The notes: generated from the letters alone by a model not told the origin. Positions 7,768-15,892 are shown, numbered from the stretch's first letter. The stretch is 64,000 nt of DNA from Lysinibacillus fusiformis (GCF_016925635.1 NZ_CP070490.1:4656001-4720000); one strand, 5' to 3'. Numbers and translations: made by a program.

Positions 7768-8706
7768 TTACTTGCTTTGTAAATGGTTTTTTAAATCTGT
7801 TTGTATTTTTTGAAGCTCTGCCTCATTCGGAATGTAGTACCAAATGCGGTTAATCCTTTCTCCATCTCCCTCTTCAAACGATAACTGCTCAATATCCTTA
7901 TCCATTTTTTTATAAATACTTTGTAGCTGAATAAGGTCCTTCACAGAGAAATTCATGCGAACATTGTCGCCTAGTACATTCAGCATATCGGTTGCCTTTA
8001 ATAATGTTGATGGTGTGGAGGCTTTTTTCATCACCGCTTCAATGATTTGGCGTTGTCGAATTTGGCGTCCAAAATCACCTCGTGGATCTTCATAACGAAT
8101 ACGAGAAAAAATAAGGGCCTCATTACCATCTAATGTGATTTCTCCCTTTGGATAATGGTATTCGTCATAGGTTAAATCCATATCATTATCGATTGTTACG
8201 CCACCCAGCGTGTCAATAATTTGTAAAAAGCCCTCCATATTAATAAACACATAATAATCAATGGGTATATTTAAAAAATTTTCGACCGTATCCACAGCCA
8301 TTGGGACGCCCCCAAAGGCATAGGCATGATTAATCTTATCTACTGTGTCATGACCAACAATTTCTGTTCGTGTATCACGGGGTATACTAAGCATTTTCAT
8401 TGTCTGTTTTTCAGGATTCACAGTGATTACAATCATGGTATCGGAACGACCACTATCATCTTTTCGTTCATCGACCCCAAGCATCAGAACCGAAAATGGA
8501 TCTTTTTTAATCACTGTTTTTTCTTCTGGTTGTGCTGCATCTGTTGTTTGAATAAGTGGTGTATTTATTTTATTCATAGTTTTTTGGATGGTAAAGTAGG
8601 CAGTACCTATAAAAATCAAAAAAATTGCTAATAGGCTACCAACAATCCACAGCCATAATTTTTTCTTGCTCTTTTTCTCTTTTGAGCGTTTCATATTTTT
8701 TTCCAT
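7768..8706 (-). CDS. LytR-CpsA-Psr (LCP) family cell-wall glycopolymer ligase
   Basis: 312 residues: a Lys-rich cytoplasmic start, one membrane anchor (about 17-40), then an extracellular LCP domain. LCP signatures seen are LMLGVDER, RSDTMIVITVNP, MLSIPRDT, INHAYAFGG and FSRIRYEDPRGDFGRQIRQRQ, including the conserved Asp and Arg residues that hold the polyprenyl phosphate. LCP enzymes (TagT/U/V) attach wall teichoic acids or other polymers to peptidoglycan. AAGGACTT precedes the ATG; a second ATG four codons on is also possible. Which paralogue it matches cannot be decided. Confidence 0.88.
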   Translation of the reverse strand: MEKNMKRSKEKKSKKKLWLWIVGSLLAIFLIFIGTAYFTIQKTMNKINTPLIQTTDAAQPEEKTVIKKDPFSVLMLGVDERKDDSGRSDTMIVITVNPEKQTMKMLSIPRDTRTEIVGHDTVDKINHAYAFGGVPMAVDTVENFLNIPIDYYVFINMEGFLQIIDTLGGVTIDNDMDLTYDEYHYPKGEITLDGNEALIFSRIRYEDPRGDFGRQIRQRQIIEAVMKKASTPSTLLKATDMLNVLGDNVRMNFSVKDLIQLQSIYKKMDKDIEQLSFEEGDGERINRIWYYIPNEAELQKIQTDLKNHLQSK

Positions 8707-8960
8707 ACATAAGTCCTTTCTTGCTTAACAATTTTGCCCCTCTTTTTGACGTATTAAGTTGGAAAAAAGTTTATCTAGTCTACTTATATGCATAATGAAC
8801 GAAAAAAAGACGTACACTAGTATTTACTAATTTTACAGCATACTATTCCCTCATTTGTCAATTATCTTCCTTTTACATTCATTCCCTTCTATCAAAATGG
8901 TGCTATCTTAATTTATTGAAAATTCATTATTGTTGATATATACTATTTTTAAGATACAAC

Positions 8961-8977
8961 GTCTCTATAATAGAAAC
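8961..8977 (+). promoter_or_regulatory. candidate IclR operator over the -10 of the peptidase operon
   Basis: GTCTCTATAATAGAAAC is a 17-bp near-perfect palindrome (GTCTCTAT-A-ATAGAAAC) that contains the likely -10 TATAAT (8966-8971), 26 nt upstream of TTTAGGAGG. The same 15-base core recurs at 12121, upstream of the IclR gene. The rest of the 8707-9002 gap is AT-rich with no further gene that I can support. Confidence 0.65.
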
Positions 8978-9002
8978 AATTTTATTTAGGAGGAATCACT
9001 CA

Positions 9003-10091
9003 ATGTTTCAAAAAAGAAGAGAGCAGCTCGTTTCCCGTATGCAGCAACAGTCGATTGATGTAGCGGTACTAGTGCCAGGGTCAAACATGTATTATTTTAC
9101 AGGCCTTCAGTTAAAGCAAAGTGAACGCTTAACAGTAGCCGCTATCACCGCTCATAATCAATTATATTTTCTCGTTCCACAAGTAGAATTAACAAAAGTA
9201 GACTTGAGTAATGGTGGGACAATCTTATCCTATTCAGATGAAGAAGGACCTACACAGGCCATCCAGCAACTAAAAAAAGAATTAGGAATAGCGCAGACAC
9301 TTGGTATTGAATATGACGCCATGCGCGTGAAGGAACAGAAGGCTATCGAAAACCTTACATATGACAATTTATGTGATATCGGAGCATCCATTCGTGATAT
9401 ACGTATGGAAAAAGATGAACATGAAATAGCCCTTATGCGTCAGGCTGTACAGATTGTCGAAGAAAGTCTAGCAGCCACATTACCAATTATTCAAGCAGGT
9501 ATTTCAGAAATGGAAGTCGCAGCCCAATTAGAATATGAAATGAGACGACGCGGATCAGAAGGAACACCTTTTGGGACTATTGTTGCTTCGGGTTATCGAG
9601 GTGCGCTTCCTCATGGTAGAGCAAGCACGAAAAAAATAGAGACAGGCGAATTAATCGTCATAGATTTTGGTGCTATTTATAAGGGCTATGTGGCGGATAT
9701 GACCAGAACGGTTGCTTTAGGAGAAGTTTCTCCAACGTTAAAAACGATTTACAGCATTGTGAAGCAAGCAAATGAAACGGCCATAGCAGCCATAAAACCA
9801 GGTATGACAGCTCATGCCATCGATGATCTGGCAAGAGGCATTATTCGCGATGCTGGCTATGGCGATTATTTCACACATCGACTTGGCCATGGCATTGGTT
9901 TAAGCGCACATGAAGAGCCTTATATGATGCAACGTAATCAACTAATGTTAAAGCCAGGCATGGCCTTTACTGTGGAGCCAGGTATCTATGTGCAGGATGT
10001 TGCTGGTGTTCGTATCGAGGATAATTTAATTGTCACAGAAGATGGTTACGAAAATTTAATGACCTATTCGAAAGAATTAATCATTTTATAA
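9003..10091 (+). CDS. M24-family Xaa-Pro peptidase (aminopeptidase/prolidase type)
   Basis: 362 residues with an N-terminal creatinase-like domain and a C-terminal pita-bread metallopeptidase domain. All five dinuclear metal ligands are visible: Asp221 (IDFGA), Asp232 (ADMTR), His296 (HRLGHGIGL), Glu325 (VEPGIY) and Glu339 (VRIEDN). These enzymes release N-terminal residues before proline or hydrolyse Xaa-Pro dipeptides; close relatives include creatinase-like hydrolases, so the substrate is open. Start behind TTTAGGAGG. It forms an operon with the class V aminotransferase 14 bp downstream, apparently controlled by the convergent IclR gene through the shared operator. Confidence 0.9.
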   Translation: MFQKRREQLVSRMQQQSIDVAVLVPGSNMYYFTGLQLKQSERLTVAAITAHNQLYFLVPQVELTKVDLSNGGTILSYSDEEGPTQAIQQLKKELGIAQTLGIEYDAMRVKEQKAIENLTYDNLCDIGASIRDIRMEKDEHEIALMRQAVQIVEESLAATLPIIQAGISEMEVAAQLEYEMRRRGSEGTPFGTIVASGYRGALPHGRASTKKIETGELIVIDFGAIYKGYVADMTRTVALGEVSPTLKTIYSIVKQANETAIAAIKPGMTAHAIDDLARGIIRDAGYGDYFTHRLGHGIGLSAHEEPYMMQRNQLMLKPGMAFTVEPGIYVQDVAGVRIEDNLIVTEDGYENLMTYSKELIIL

Positions 10092-10105
10092 GGTTGGTGT
10101 GTACA

Positions 10106-11305
10106 ATGATAGACATGAGGAAAGTACAACAGGATATGCCGCTCCTTGAACACTATATTTATCTAAACACAGCTGCTGCATCTGCCATGCCACAGCCAGT
10201 AGTGGATGAAATGACGAGCTATCTCCAAAAACAAGCAAGTATTGGTCCCTACTTGCCCTCTTTTCGTCAAGAAACGTATGCTCAAGTAGAGCGTATTCGA
10301 GAAAAAGCCGCATTGTTTATCGGCGCAATAAAAGAGGAAATTGCCTTTGTGCCAAACGGTTCAGTGGCTATTAATTATGTCGCTGGGGGCATGCAATGGA
10401 AACAGGGAGATGAGGTCATAGTGCTCGACACAGAAATGTTGAGTAACTATGTGCCTTGGCTTGCCCTTCAGCAACAAGGGGTTCAGCTGAAAGTGTTAAA
10501 AACGAATGATGAATATATGGTAGATTTACAAGCGCTTGAGCTACTCATCACCCCTCAAACGAGATTGATTGCCTTTGCCCATATGTCCAATGCTGCTGGC
10601 GCACTCCAGCCCGCCAAAGAAATATGTCAGCTAGCCCAGCAACACCATGTACTAACCTTGATTAATGCCAATCAAACACTTGGTTTAACACCGATGAATG
10701 TTGCCGAACTTGGCTGTGACTTTCTAGTTGCATGTGGGCGGAAATGGCTACGCGGCCCTGAAGGATCAGGTATTTTATACGTACGAGAAGCGCTCATTCC
10801 AACATTGACACCCATTATGATTGGCTGGGGCAGCACCCAGTGGGATTATCAGAACAATGCCTATTCTTTTTTAGAAACAGCTAAACGTTTTGAGCCAGGT
10901 TGTCCGATCATTCCCAGTATTTTCGGATTAGGGGCAGCTATTGATTATGCGAACAATATTGGTATCCATCACATATATGAACGCGTACAACAGCTAACAA
11001 ACTATTTAATTGAACAGCTTGCAACGATTCCAGGCATTGTCTTATATGGCCCGCAAAATAATGCTTATCGATTATCGATTACACCGTTTAATATTGAAGG
11101 GCTGTCACCAGATGATCTAACCAATGCTTTAGCAGAACGTGGGGTCATCATTGAAGCGGGCACATTTATGGCGAATACCATTATGGAACGCAATCAAATT
11201 ACTAAAATGGCCCGTTTTTCGCCACACTATTTTAATACGTTTGAAGAAATCGACAAGGCCGTATCCATTATGAAAAAAATCCAAGCAAAGGCTCAAGATA
11301 GTTAA
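10106..11305 (+). CDS. class V aminotransferase / cysteine-desulfurase-fold PLP enzyme
   Basis: 399 residues. The PLP lysine is in ACGRKWLRGPEGSG (Lys213), typical of the branch containing isopenicillin-N-epimerase-like and EgtE-like lyases. Odd point: the Asp that normally sits under the pyridine nitrogen (usually vDxxQ) reads N-A-N-Q here (Asn187). Start chosen at ATG 10106; an upstream TTG (10094) is in frame but sits on the ribosome site. It is the second gene of the M24 peptidase operon, so a role on an amino-acid-derived product of that enzyme is likely (inference). A perfect terminator overlaps its 3' end. Confidence 0.85.
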   Translation: MIDMRKVQQDMPLLEHYIYLNTAAASAMPQPVVDEMTSYLQKQASIGPYLPSFRQETYAQVERIREKAALFIGAIKEEIAFVPNGSVAINYVAGGMQWKQGDEVIVLDTEMLSNYVPWLALQQQGVQLKVLKTNDEYMVDLQALELLITPQTRLIAFAHMSNAAGALQPAKEICQLAQQHHVLTLINANQTLGLTPMNVAELGCDFLVACGRKWLRGPEGSGILYVREALIPTLTPIMIGWGSTQWDYQNNAYSFLETAKRFEPGCPIIPSIFGLGAAIDYANNIGIHHIYERVQQLTNYLIEQLATIPGIVLYGPQNNAYRLSITPFNIEGLSPDDLTNALAERGVIIEAGTFMANTIMERNQITKMARFSPHYFNTFEEIDKAVSIMKKIQAKAQDS

Positions 11306-11326
11306 TGTCTATCTTGAGCCTCTTTT
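11290..11326. terminator. bidirectional terminator between aminotransferase and iclR
   Basis: A perfect 12-bp stem GGCTCAAGATAG / CTATCTTGAGCC followed by TCTTTTTC. It includes the aminotransferase stop codon. Confidence 0.9.
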
Positions 11327-11332
11327 TCATGC

Positions 11333-12106
11333 TTATTCATGATATAATTTAAAGCTGTATTGATCGAAATAACGTTGAATATTCATCGCTCCGTATTGAA
11401 GAACATTCACCATTTCAGGTAACTTCTCCTCTGTTGGCTTACGATAAATAGGGCCAGCAATTGTTAAAGAGGCAATCACTTCTTTTTTACTATTAAAAAG
11501 AGGTACACCTAGCCCAAATACCGAGTGAGAATATTCTCCCGTCGAAAAGCACCAGCCTTGCTGTTGTATTTTTTCTAAATCAGCTAGCATTTCATCAGGG
11601 TCAGTAATCGTTTCAGGAGTTAATCTTTTCATCCCATGCTCCATGATCTCCTTTTTTCTCTCTTCAGGTAGATAAGCCATGATGACTTTACAAGATGCCC
11701 CAATATGTAGCGGTGTCCGCGTGCCAATCGACACCGAAAACTTAATGGTTTGAGAGCTCTCAGCTATTTCCACTGTGACACCATCCGTTCCATCTAGCCA
11801 TGTTAAAAACACGGATTCTTTGATGGTATCTGCAAGGTTTATCATAATTGGTAAAACAAAGTCAGAAAGATTTAATTTATCTTTAACCATCTGACCATAT
11901 TCTAGAAAGCGTAGCCCCAATTCATATTTTTTTGTCTCAGGATTTTGAATAAGAAAGCCTTGTTTTTCGAAGGTCGCTAAAATTCGATAAATAATCGAGT
12001 GACTAATATCCATCTCTTTCGCTAGCTCACGTACACCCCATGTAGGATTTTCCTTATTAAAATATTTCAGAACCTCCAAGGAGTTATCTAATGTTTTTAA
12101 TGTCAT
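11333..12106 (-). CDS. IclR-family transcriptional regulator
   Basis: 257 residues from the ATG behind GAGGTG; an upstream ATG (12118) overlaps that site. An N-terminal winged helix (about 1-65, with ISHSIIYRILATFEKQGFL as recognition region) is followed by the IclR effector domain (about 80-250, including IGASCKVIMAYLP and the GVPLF strand). It is convergent with the peptidase/aminotransferase operon. The palindrome upstream of its own start matches the one in that operon's promoter, so it probably represses both. The effector is unknown; an amino-acid derivative is the simplest guess. Confidence 0.9.
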   Translation of the reverse strand: MTLKTLDNSLEVLKYFNKENPTWGVRELAKEMDISHSIIYRILATFEKQGFLIQNPETKKYELGLRFLEYGQMVKDKLNLSDFVLPIMINLADTIKESVFLTWLDGTDGVTVEIAESSQTIKFSVSIGTRTPLHIGASCKVIMAYLPEERKKEIMEHGMKRLTPETITDPDEMLADLEKIQQQGWCFSTGEYSHSVFGLGVPLFNSKKEVIASLTIAGPIYRKPTEEKLPEMVNVLQYGAMNIQRYFDQYSFKLYHE

Positions 12107-12120
12107 TTTACACCTCAAAT

Positions 12121-12137
12121 GTCTCTATAATAGAACC
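12121..12137 (-). promoter_or_regulatory. candidate IclR operator upstream of iclR (autoregulation)
   Basis: GTCTCTATAATAGAACC shares 15 consecutive bases with the site at 8961-8977 and keeps the palindrome (GTCTCTAT-A-ATAGAACC). It lies 14 bp before the iclR ATG. Seen directly; the protein-site pairing is inference. Confidence 0.65.
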
Positions 12138-12259
12138 GTATTTTGATTATAAAATGAAGCCGGACAATTTTCAATAAATTCAACTATTTTACAATTAGAT
12201 TTTAAATGAATTATTGTATTCAAGCAGTTAATAGGGTCATCCAAATTGCATAGAGCATG

Positions 12260-12352
12260 GCTATCCAGCAAAAATAGAAGGCTATCCACCAGAATCCTCA
12301 TTCTATCCGTCACATATTGAGTTTTATCCGCCAGTTTGCGTATTCTATCCAA
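12260..12352. repeat. tandem 21-bp imperfect repeats, intergenic
   Basis: Four full units and part of a fifth start exactly 21 bp apart at 12260, 12281, 12302, 12323 and 12344. Each begins with the motif (G/T)(C/T)TATCC followed by purine/pyrimidine-variable text, often with (C/G)CA. Because 21 is a multiple of three, a 75-codon minus-strand reading frame runs through, but it looks like a by-product. Role unknown. The array lies between iclR and the MarR terminator. Confidence 0.7.
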
Positions 12353-12353
12353 T

Positions 12354-12393
12354 AAAAAATCAACCCACCTCTTAAAAGGAGCGTTGATTTTTT
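12354..12393. terminator. terminator of the SDR-MarR operon
   Basis: AAAAAATCAAC and GTTGATTTTTT form an 11-bp stem with an 18-nt loop that contains a smaller internal pairing. It is the first hairpin past the MarR stop on the minus strand. Confidence 0.75.
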
Positions 12394-12406
12394 ACATTAC
12401 TATTAG

Positions 12407-12841
12407 CTACTCATTTTTCTGCTGGATACCCTGTACTAATTTTTCTTGAATCCGTAAGTATTGGGCAATTTCCTCATCATCTAATACGTCAAAAAGCTGT
12501 ACAAAGACCTCTTTCCCGATGGATTGAGCCTTTGCTAAAGCACTTTGACCCTCAACTGTAATTTGTAAGCGAATCGTGCGACGGTCGGATGGATCATACA
12601 GTCTTTCTGCTAATCCAAGCTTGACCAACTTTTCAGCAATGCTCGTCATAGCACCTTTTGTATAGCCGATCGTTTCGGCTAATTCTGCTTGTTTTTGCGG
12701 GCCTTTGCCATGTAGCTCGTTTAAAACTAAAATAGGTGAAATTCCTAAAGGATATGGAAACGCTTTTGTAAAACGTATAATATTGGCATTATTCACCTGC
12801 TCAATCATATGAATCAGTTTAAAAATATTTGTCTGTTTCAA
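12407..12841 (-). CDS. MarR-family transcriptional regulator
   Basis: 144 residues starting at a TTG placed 5-6 nt after GAGGAGG; the TTG 15 bases further upstream overlaps that ribosome site and is unlikely. The MarR winged helix is clear: QAELAETIGYTKGAMTSIAEKL recognition region and the wing DRRTIRLQIT. It lies 25 bp downstream of an SDR gene on the same strand. Palindromes upstream of the SDR gene are the likely operator, giving autorepression of the two-gene operon (inference). The inducer is unknown. Confidence 0.88.
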   Translation of the reverse strand: MKQTNIFKLIHMIEQVNNANIIRFTKAFPYPLGISPILVLNELHGKGPQKQAELAETIGYTKGAMTSIAEKLVKLGLAERLYDPSDRRTIRLQITVEGQSALAKAQSIGKEVFVQLFDVLDDEEIAQYLRIQEKLVQGIQQKNE

Positions 12842-12866
12842 AAAAATCCTCCTCAAACGCCGAGCA

Positions 12867-13622
12867 TTAATGAAGCATTAGTGAACCCCCATCCACCATA
12901 ATCGTTTGACCCGTGATGTATTGGGAATCGTCAGAAGCTAAGAAAACAGCTACACGGCCGATATCTTGCTCAGTATCACCAAAACGACCTAGTGGGATTT
13001 TACTTCTAACCGCTTCATAATATTCTGGCTGTGCTTTTGCCCATGCCTGTACACCTGGTGAGTCAGCAAGCGGACTAATGATATTGACATTAATACCAAA
13101 ACGTCCCCATTCATTTGCGGCAACACGTGAAATGCCGCGAATGGCTTCCTTAGCAGCGGCATAAGCTGCCTGTGTTTCATGACCTTGAATGCCTGCTCCA
13201 GATGCAAAGTTAATAATATTACCCTTTGTTTCTTTTAAATGTGGTAGTGCTGCTTGCATTAAATAGAAGGTTGGATAAAAACCTGTCCCAAATGACAAGT
13301 CAAGATCTGCTTGTGTAGTTTCTTCTATTGTAACTTGTTTAGCAGCATGAGCGTTATTAACTAGCACATCTAGTTTACCGTATTTTTCTACGACTGTATC
13401 AATAATTTTTGGTAATTCATCGCGTTCCATTAGATTCGCCTGTAAAAACATAGACTGTGGAGACATTTCTTGTAATTCTTTTGCCATTGCCTCGCCTGCT
13501 TCTGCATTTAAATCCACAATTGTGACAATCGCCCCTTCCTTTACCATAGATTTTGCCATTCCACTACCAATACCACCTGCACCACCAGTAATGATGACTA
13601 CTTTGTTTTGTAGTTTACCCAT
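12867..13622 (-). CDS. short-chain dehydrogenase/reductase (classical SDR)
   Basis: 251 residues. The NAD(P) site is TGGAGGIG (about 12-19); an Asp-rich DLNAEAG after the second strand suggests NAD(H) preference. NNAH replaces the usual NNAG. The catalytic triad is Ser in FASGAG plus YAAAK, and the C-terminus has the usual TGQTIMVDGG. Start behind AAGAAGGAG. It is the first gene of an operon with MarR. The substrate cannot be told from sequence. Confidence 0.88.
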   Translation of the reverse strand: MGKLQNKVVIITGGAGGIGSGMAKSMVKEGAIVTIVDLNAEAGEAMAKELQEMSPQSMFLQANLMERDELPKIIDTVVEKYGKLDVLVNNAHAAKQVTIEETTQADLDLSFGTGFYPTFYLMQAALPHLKETKGNIINFASGAGIQGHETQAAYAAAKEAIRGISRVAANEWGRFGINVNIISPLADSPGVQAWAKAQPEYYEAVRSKIPLGRFGDTEQDIGRVAVFLASDDSQYITGQTIMVDGGSLMLH

Positions 13623-13655
13623 TGCAACAACATCTCCTTCTTGTTTGTCTGTAAA

Positions 13656-13688
13656 TAGTTTAACATTAAACTATTTAATTTTAAACTA
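13656..13688 (-). promoter_or_regulatory. MarR-type operator upstream of the SDR-MarR operon
   Basis: TAGTTTAACATTAAACTA (13656-13673) is a perfect palindrome with an 8-bp half site. The half site TTTTAAACTA recurs at 13679-13688. Together they lie 34-66 bp before the SDR start, where a repressor would block the promoter. The pairing with the neighbouring MarR is inference. Confidence 0.65.
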
Positions 13689-13703
13689 AATTACTTCAGA
13701 TAA

Positions 13704-13738
13704 AAAAGCCTATTCTGGTTAATCCAAAATAAGCTTTT
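13704..13738 (-). terminator. terminator of the sigma/anti-sigma operon
   Basis: AAAAGCCTATTCTGG and CCAAAATAAGCTTTT form a 15-bp stem with two mismatches and T's on both sides, ~50 bp past the anti-sigma stop. Confidence 0.7.
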
Positions 13739-13789
13739 CTAAAATTGACCTTTCCTGCAGGATCGTGCTGATTACTTTTTTCAAGCCCT

Positions 13790-14794
13790 CTATTTCTGAT
13801 TTGATATTACACCAAATATAGACCCTTTAATGTATGGTTGTCCTTGTAATGACTGCAATTGTTCTGGTGTACCAGTTACTACCGCTCCAGTTATTTTCAC
13901 ATCACTTTTCTCCAGGGTCCCATTTTCCCCTATTAAAGCTTGATAAACCTGGTTTGTTTCCCACTCAAAGTTCTTGCCTTTACGAAGAAGCTCAATGTTT
14001 CGAATAAAGGTGTCAACCTCGTCGCTTGAAGAACGTCGGGGTTTTGGTTTGGATTGCTCTGATTGGAAGCCGTAAATGTACGGATGATTAGCTGCAATCG
14101 TATGCTGTCCTTGCTTAATAAAATCTAGCGTATCATCTGTATAAGCATCCACCCACCACCAATCTACTTGCACTTCAGGCGGTAGCTTGCTTTTAATGTC
14201 GTCAAAACGATAGGCATTATCAAAAGAAATAGCTAATTCTACTAAAGTATTTTTCTCCAATTGATTCAGTTCACTAATATTATCTTTATAATGATCGTAT
14301 GCAATTTTAGGGTGATAAAAAAACATTTCTCGATCACCCGTGTAGTCATTAAACCGTTCGAATTGATGTGTTTCTGCCAGTGATTCTGAACCTTCTATTT
14401 GGATGGAGCTAGAAAAGGAAGTGAATGTAAGCGTTCCAAACAGATTATAATCACTTTCGATAGGCTTCCAAATATAGGGTCGATGCTGATCTCCAAGCAC
14501 CTTATAGGTTGTTGTTGTTATTTTTCCTCCAAGCAAATGATCGTCATAAACCTGATTACTAATTTGAACATTGGGCGCACTTATTTCGTTAAATAAATGA
14601 ATATCATCCATTACTTTTTGAGCACTATTTAACGATAAAGTCCTCAGCCCATACCATAAGGCTATTAGCACAATGGGTGTAACGATCAATGTAATCCCAA
14701 TCATTTTGACTGTTGACCAAAACCTTGCCCTTCTCATTATTTTTTTCGTTTGTTTATCATCAAACAAAAATTCATTTTCTTCTTTATTCATCAT
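13790..14794 (-). CDS. membrane anti-sigma factor (Sigma_reg_N / Sigma_reg_C type)
   Basis: 334 residues from the ATG behind AAGGAGG. A short cytoplasmic N-terminus with an acidic/Phe segment (FLFDDKQTKKIMRRARFWST), one membrane helix (about 31-52), then a large extracellular domain rich in Trp/Tyr. This layout matches the sigma-factor-regulator families found beside ECF sigma genes in Firmicutes. Its start overlaps the end of the sigma gene by 11 bp (translational coupling). It likely holds the sigma factor at the membrane until an envelope signal is sensed. The signal is unknown. Confidence 0.8.
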   Translation of the reverse strand: MMNKEENEFLFDDKQTKKIMRRARFWSTVKMIGITLIVTPIVLIALWYGLRTLSLNSAQKVMDDIHLFNEISAPNVQISNQVYDDHLLGGKITTTTYKVLGDQHRPYIWKPIESDYNLFGTLTFTSFSSSIQIEGSESLAETHQFERFNDYTGDREMFFYHPKIAYDHYKDNISELNQLEKNTLVELAISFDNAYRFDDIKSKLPPEVQVDWWWVDAYTDDTLDFIKQGQHTIAANHPYIYGFQSEQSKPKPRRSSSDEVDTFIRNIELLRKGKNFEWETNQVYQALIGENGTLEKSDVKITGAVVTGTPEQLQSLQGQPYIKGSIFGVISNQK

Positions 14795-15287
14795 GAATAT
14801 CCTCCTTAAATCGTTCAGTAAATTCTTCTCTAGCACGTCTGACATGCGTTTTTAGTGTGTTTTCATTCTTATTCATTAAGGCTGAAATTTCCTTATACGA
14901 TAACCCCAGCTCATATTTCAGGATTAATAATTCCTGATGCAAAATGGATAGCGTTTCGAGTGTATTCTGTATGTCCTTTAATTTTTCTTTTTTTAGCATC
15001 TGGATCTCAGGAATATGAATGAATGAAGTCAATTGAACTTCCTCTAATTCTGTTGTTGGATGACGTGTTTCTTTTCTCTTGAGATCATAAAATTGATTGG
15101 TTGCTACACGATATAACCAGCTCATTACTTTGTCTGAGTGAATTCCATTTTTATGTAATAAAAATTTATAACATGTATCTTGGACGATATCTTCTGCATC
15201 CTCATGGGCTAACCCACGTTTTCTCAAATAACGATATAGCAGCGTTCCTGCTTGCTGTAGAAACGCATTCATTGATTGCTTTACCAT
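14784..15287 (-). CDS. ECF-subfamily RNA polymerase sigma factor
   Basis: 167 residues with region 2 (GLAHEDAEDIVQDTCYKFL..WLYRVATNQFYD) and region 4 (LHQELLILKYELGLSYKEISALMNKNENTLKTHVRRAREEF). No region 1 or 3, as in ECF factors. Start at ATG 15287 (GGGAGG, 5-nt spacing); a GTG two codons earlier overlaps the spacing. Co-encoded with its anti-sigma. An ECF-like promoter immediately upstream suggests it transcribes its own operon. Confidence 0.88.
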   Translation of the reverse strand: MVKQSMNAFLQQAGTLLYRYLRKRGLAHEDAEDIVQDTCYKFLLHKNGIHSDKVMSWLYRVATNQFYDLKRKETRHPTTELEEVQLTSFIHIPEIQMLKKEKLKDIQNTLETLSILHQELLILKYELGLSYKEISALMNKNENTLKTHVRRAREEFTERFKEDIHDE

Positions 15288-15307
15288 GTCCACCTCCCTT
15301 CTGCCTA

Positions 15308-15337
15308 TACAACGCAGAACGCCATGAAAAGTTTACA
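15308..15337 (-). promoter_or_regulatory. candidate autoregulatory ECF promoter
   Basis: On the minus strand TGTAAAC (15337-15331), 16 bp, then CGTTGTA (15314-15308). This matches the Bacillus ECF layout (AAC -35 element, 16-bp spacer, CGT -10 element) and lies 20 bp before the sigma start. The leader would be only a few bases long. Seen in sequence; recognition by this sigma is inference. Confidence 0.5.
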
Positions 15338-15479
15338 TATTACAAAAAGTTCCCATTAAATATTTTAGTTTACCGAAAACAAACTACATTTATTTTCAAA
15401 TACATACAAGCATCTTTTTTATTTGACAAGAATATACTGTAGCAGCTAGCTAAAATCACTTTCAAGAAAGGAGTTGTGG

Positions 15480-15851
15480 ATGATGGGTGCTAAATGGATA
15501 AAGGTTTCAGTCTTTTATTTATTGATTGTTTTTGCTTTTGGCCTGTTTATGCATTATACGGTTCAACTTCAATGGAAGGCGACACATGCTCATATTGGTG
15601 TGGTAGGTTGGCTGACTACTGGATTCATTGGTTTAATTTATTCGACTTATAAAGATGCTGCGGAGACAGGTCTTGCCAAAGCACAGTTCTGGCTTTACAA
15701 TCTCGGTTTACCATTCCTTTTTGTTGGCATGATGATGGTGTATTGGGATGTACCACGCTGGTTATTTGAGCTTTTCGTATCAGGTGGTGGCATTGCTGTA
15801 GCACTGTCCGTTCTGTTATTCTTTGTCAATGTCTTTAAATATGTAAGATAA
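15480..15851 (+). CDS. four-helix membrane protein, heme-copper-oxidase subunit I-like
   Basis: 123 residues with four membrane segments. The pattern WKATHAHIGVVGWLTTGFIGLIYS (residues 35-58) resembles helices of cytochrome oxidase/NO reductase subunit I, where His residues ligate heme. Here HAH (39-41) and a His near residue 26 are kept, but the protein is far too short to be a full subunit. Such short proteins are often listed as cytochrome c oxidase-like in Bacillaceae. Start at the ATG 6 nt after AAGGAG. Whether it binds heme is unknown. Confidence 0.7.
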   Translation: MMGAKWIKVSVFYLLIVFAFGLFMHYTVQLQWKATHAHIGVVGWLTTGFIGLIYSTYKDAAETGLAKAQFWLYNLGLPFLFVGMMMVYWDVPRWLFELFVSGGGIAVALSVLLFFVNVFKYVR

Positions 15852-15854
15852 ATA

Positions 15855-15888
15855 GGAAAGCCCCGCTTCAGTTGAAGTGGGGCTTTCC
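15855..15888. terminator. terminator copy 1 (left of element A)
   Basis: GGAAAGCCCCGCTTCA-GT-TGAAGTGGGGCTTTCC, a perfect 16-bp stem. An almost identical copy lies at 16458-16492 on the other side of element A. Confidence 0.85.
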
Positions 15889-15892
15889 TATT

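Noticed and set aside
12125-12352. 75-codon minus-strand ORF through the 21-bp repeats
   Set aside because: The period is a multiple of three, which keeps a frame open; no ribosome site, and it covers the iclR operator.
12260-12352. CRISPR array
   Set aside because: Units are contiguous imperfect 21-mers without spacers, and no cas genes are present. The 11-bp repeats at 63275 are likewise an operator.
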